From: Hyphomicrobiales bacterium
Lineage (GTDB): Bacteria > Pseudomonadota > Alphaproteobacteria > Rhizobiales > Xanthobacteraceae
Length of the DNA stretch: 64,000 nucleotides
Direction of reading: 5' to 3'
NCBI GenBank assembly: GCA_021730985.1
Contig: JAKFYI010000016.1
Span: 62,001-126,000 of the forward strand
Shown here: positions 62,345-64,000 of the stretch, one piece after another
Numbering within the stretch: the stretch's first letter is position 1
Layout of the letters: the number at the start of each line of letters is the position of its first letter
Position numbers and translations under genes: made by a program
Notes under the pieces: generated by a model
The model's input: only the letters and a program-made list of their open reading frames with translations
What the model was told of the DNA's origin: nothing
Database searches by the model: none

Positions 62345-63210
62345 TCGGACAATTGTCGCGCAAGACGCCCGTGATCGTTCAAGGCGCCACCGGCCGCACC
62401 GGTAGCGTGCACGTCCGCCGCATGCTGGATTACGGCACCCGTATCGTGGCGGGTGTGTCGGCCCGCGCCGGAGCGGACAGCGTCGAGGGCGTGCCGGTGT
62501 TCCCCGATTGCCGCGCGGCGGTGGCCGCAACCGGCGCCAATGTCTCGCTCGCGATGGTGCCGCCGCTGGGCGTGCTGGCCGCCGCCGAGGATGCGGTCAA
62601 CGCCGGCATCAAGCTGATCGTCACCGTGGCCGAGGGCGTGCCGGTGCACGATGCAATGCGGGTCGGGCAGATCGTCCACAACGCCGGCGCCACCTGGGTC
62701 GGCGCCTCCACGCCCGGGCTCGCCATCCCGGGCGAGATGAAACTCGGCTTCCTGCCCGACGTTTCGCTAAGGCCCGGCCCGCTCGGCATGATGTCGAAGA
62801 GCGGCACGCTGTCCTACGAGACCGGCTACCGGCTCGGCGCCGTAGGCCTCGGCACCAGCATCTGGGTCGGCGTCGGCGGCGATCCGGTGAAGGGCGTGCG
62901 TTTTCCCGACCTGCTCGACACGTTCCTCGCGGACAAACGCACCGAAGGCATCGTGATGGTGGGCGAGGTCGGCGGCAGTGAGGAAGAAGACTTCGCGGAT
63001 GCGCTGGCCCGCGCTGCCACCCGCAAGCCGGTCTATGCGCTGGTGGCGGGCCGCGGCGCCAAGGAAGGCGTGCCGATGGGACATGCCGGGGCACTGATGT
63101 TCGGCAACGTCGGCACGTTCGAGACCAAGAAGGCGCGCCTGGAGGCCGCCGGCGCGCATGTCTTCGCCACGATGGAAGACCTGATCGCCGCCTGCAGGCG
63201 GCAACATTAG
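62341..63210 (+). CDS. SucD-like acyl-CoA ligase (ADP-forming) alpha subunit
   Basis: The 289-residue protein is the alpha subunit: TPVIVQGATGRTGSVHVRRM (CoA-binding Rossmann fold), MMSKSGTLSYETGYRL, and the phospho-histidine region PMGHAGALMFGNVG. Together with the beta subunit it forms acyl-CoA from an acid, ATP and CoA, or the reverse. The gene starts within the last four bases of the beta-subunit gene. It is convergent with aspS, 9 bases from its stop. Confidence 0.88.
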   Translation: MIGQLSRKTPVIVQGATGRTGSVHVRRMLDYGTRIVAGVSARAGADSVEGVPVFPDCRAAVAATGANVSLAMVPPLGVLAAAEDAVNAGIKLIVTVAEGVPVHDAMRVGQIVHNAGATWVGASTPGLAIPGEMKLGFLPDVSLRPGPLGMMSKSGTLSYETGYRLGAVGLGTSIWVGVGGDPVKGVRFPDLLDTFLADKRTEGIVMVGEVGGSEEEDFADALARAATRKPVYALVAGRGAKEGVPMGHAGALMFGNVGTFETKKARLEAAGAHVFATMEDLIAACRRQH

Positions 63211-63219
63211 GCCGCGCGG

Positions 63220-64000
63220 CTACTTGCTGTCCGGCAATGACAAGCGGATGTGCAACTCGCGCAACTGCTTCTGCGACACCTCGGACGGCGCGCCCATCAG
63301 CAGATCCTCGGCGCGCTGGTTCATCGGGAACAGCACGACCTCGCGCAGGTTCTCCTCGCCGCACAGTAGCATGACGATGCGATCGATTCCCGGCGCAATG
63401 CCTCCGTGCGGCGGCGCGCCGAGCGACAGCGCGCGCAGCATGCCGCCGAACTTCTCCTCCAGAACTTCCTCCGGATATCCGGCGATGGCGAACGCCTTCT
63501 TCATCACGTCGGGACGATGATTGCGGATCGCGCCCGACGACAGCTCGATGCCGTTGCAGATAATGTCGTACTGAACCGCCTTGAGGCCGAGGATGGTGTC
63601 GTTGTCGTTCGGATCGAGCGCCAGGAACCGCTCCGGCTCTATGTTGGGCATGGAGAACGGGTTGTGCGAGAAGTCGATTTTCTTGTCCTGCTCGCTCCAC
63701 TCATACATGGGGAAGTCGACAATCCAGCAGAACGCGAACTGATCCTTCTCCACCAGGCTTAGTTCCTCACCCACGCGGATGCGCGCGGGGCCTGCGAACT
63801 TCACAAAGTCCTTCGGATTTCCGGCGATGAAGAAGCACGCATCGCCGACGCCGATCCCGAGCTGCTCGGCGATCTGCTTGGTGCGCTCCGGCCCGATGTT
63901 CTTGGCGAGCGGTCCGGCACCGCTCTCCTCGCCCTCGCGCCAGAAGATGTAGCCGAGCCCGGGCTGGCCCTCGCCCTGCGCCCACGAATTCATGCGGTCG
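63220..64000 (-). CDS. aspS: Aspartyl-tRNA synthetase, C-terminal part (cut by window edge)
   Basis: The open reverse frame from the window edge encodes the C-terminal 260 residues of a class II aspartyl-tRNA synthetase. It includes part of the bacterial GAD insert domain ([20 protein letters not shown]), [14 protein letters not shown], motif 2-like [23 protein letters not shown] and motif 3 [20 protein letters not shown], ending [16 protein letters not shown] and RLSLPDSK. The start and the catalytic motif 1 lie beyond 64000. It charges tRNA-Asp; many alphaproteobacteria use a form that also charges tRNA-Asn, which cannot be judged from this part. Confidence 0.95.
   Translation of the reverse strand, partial: DRMNSWAQGEGQPGLGYIFWREGEESGAGPLAKNIGPERTKQIAEQLGIGVGDACFFIAGNPKDFVKFAGPARIRVGEELSLVEKDQFAFCWIVDFPMYEWSEQDKKIDFSHNPFSMPNIEPERFLALDPNDNDTILGLKAVQYDIICNGIELSSGAIRNHRPDVMKKAFAIAGYPEEVLEEKFGGMLRALSLGAPPHGGIAPGIDRIVMLLCGEENLREVVLFPMNQRAEDLLMGAPSEVSQKQLRELHIRLSLPDSK

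Overview
The window reads as a chromosomal segment of a high-GC alphaproteobacterium of the order Hyphomicrobiales, most like the Bradyrhizobiaceae/Xanthobacteraceae group. The pointers are the gene neighbourhoods (bcp, M23 peptidase, prfB, mrcA, amidase and rne; aroQ-accB-accC; aat, DUF2155 and NDUFA12), an RNase E with a large insertion in its S1 domain, a B12-dependent ribonucleotide reductase, six TctC/Bug-type binding proteins, and two palindromic repeats of the kind scattered through Bradyrhizobium-like genomes. The taxonomic call is inference from recalled family knowledge; no database was searched. No rRNA, tRNA, CRISPR array, phage or intact insertion sequence was recognised.

Region 1 (1-17.9 kb) is mostly core cell-envelope and information processing. 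It holds a YhdP/AsmA-like protein cut by the left edge, a one-cysteine Bcp peroxiredoxin, a membrane-anchored M23 peptidase, release factor 2, penicillin-binding protein 1A, an AMIN-domain amidase, RNase E and an aldolase-dehydrogenase fusion. prfB carries the classic +1 programmed frameshift site, so its full reading frame is 6579-7710, not the shorter uninterrupted frame.

Region 2 (18-30.6 kb) is metabolic and exported: a CmcJ-like oxidoreductase, a periplasmic binding protein, an LsrF-like thiolase, a beta-lactamase-fold hydrolase, an intracellular PHA depolymerase, a GST, an aminotransferase, a BepA-like M48 protease followed by a DsbA-like thioredoxin, and three TctC proteins. Region 3 (30.6-40.3 kb) is core again: aroQ-accB-accC (acetyl-CoA carboxylase), a single-domain response regulator, aat, DUF2155, NDUFA12 and nrdJ, closed by a strong terminator.

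Region 4 (40.3-43.6 kb) is the accessory part. Directly after the nrdJ terminator lies a lower-GC two-gene unit, a DUF5343 protein translationally coupled to a HEPN-like protein with an Rx4H motif. It faces an antitoxin-like/hicA/hicB cluster. Then follows about 0.4 kb of non-coding DNA dense in hairpins, including a 220-bp element with 41-42-base inverted arms. The DUF5343-HEPN pair is the best candidate for a poorly described toxin or defence system.

Region 5 (43.6-64 kb) mixes more TctC receptors with clpS, small conserved proteins, redox and detoxification enzymes (glutathione peroxidase, GFA, CMD, pirin), a CSS/EAL phosphodiesterase, an amidohydrolase-TctC pair, a methionine-rich exported protein, and an acyl-CoA dehydrogenase beside a SucCD-like acyl-CoA ligase pair. 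It ends in aspS, cut by the right edge. Most long open frames opposite the large GC-rich genes are antisense shadows and are left out.
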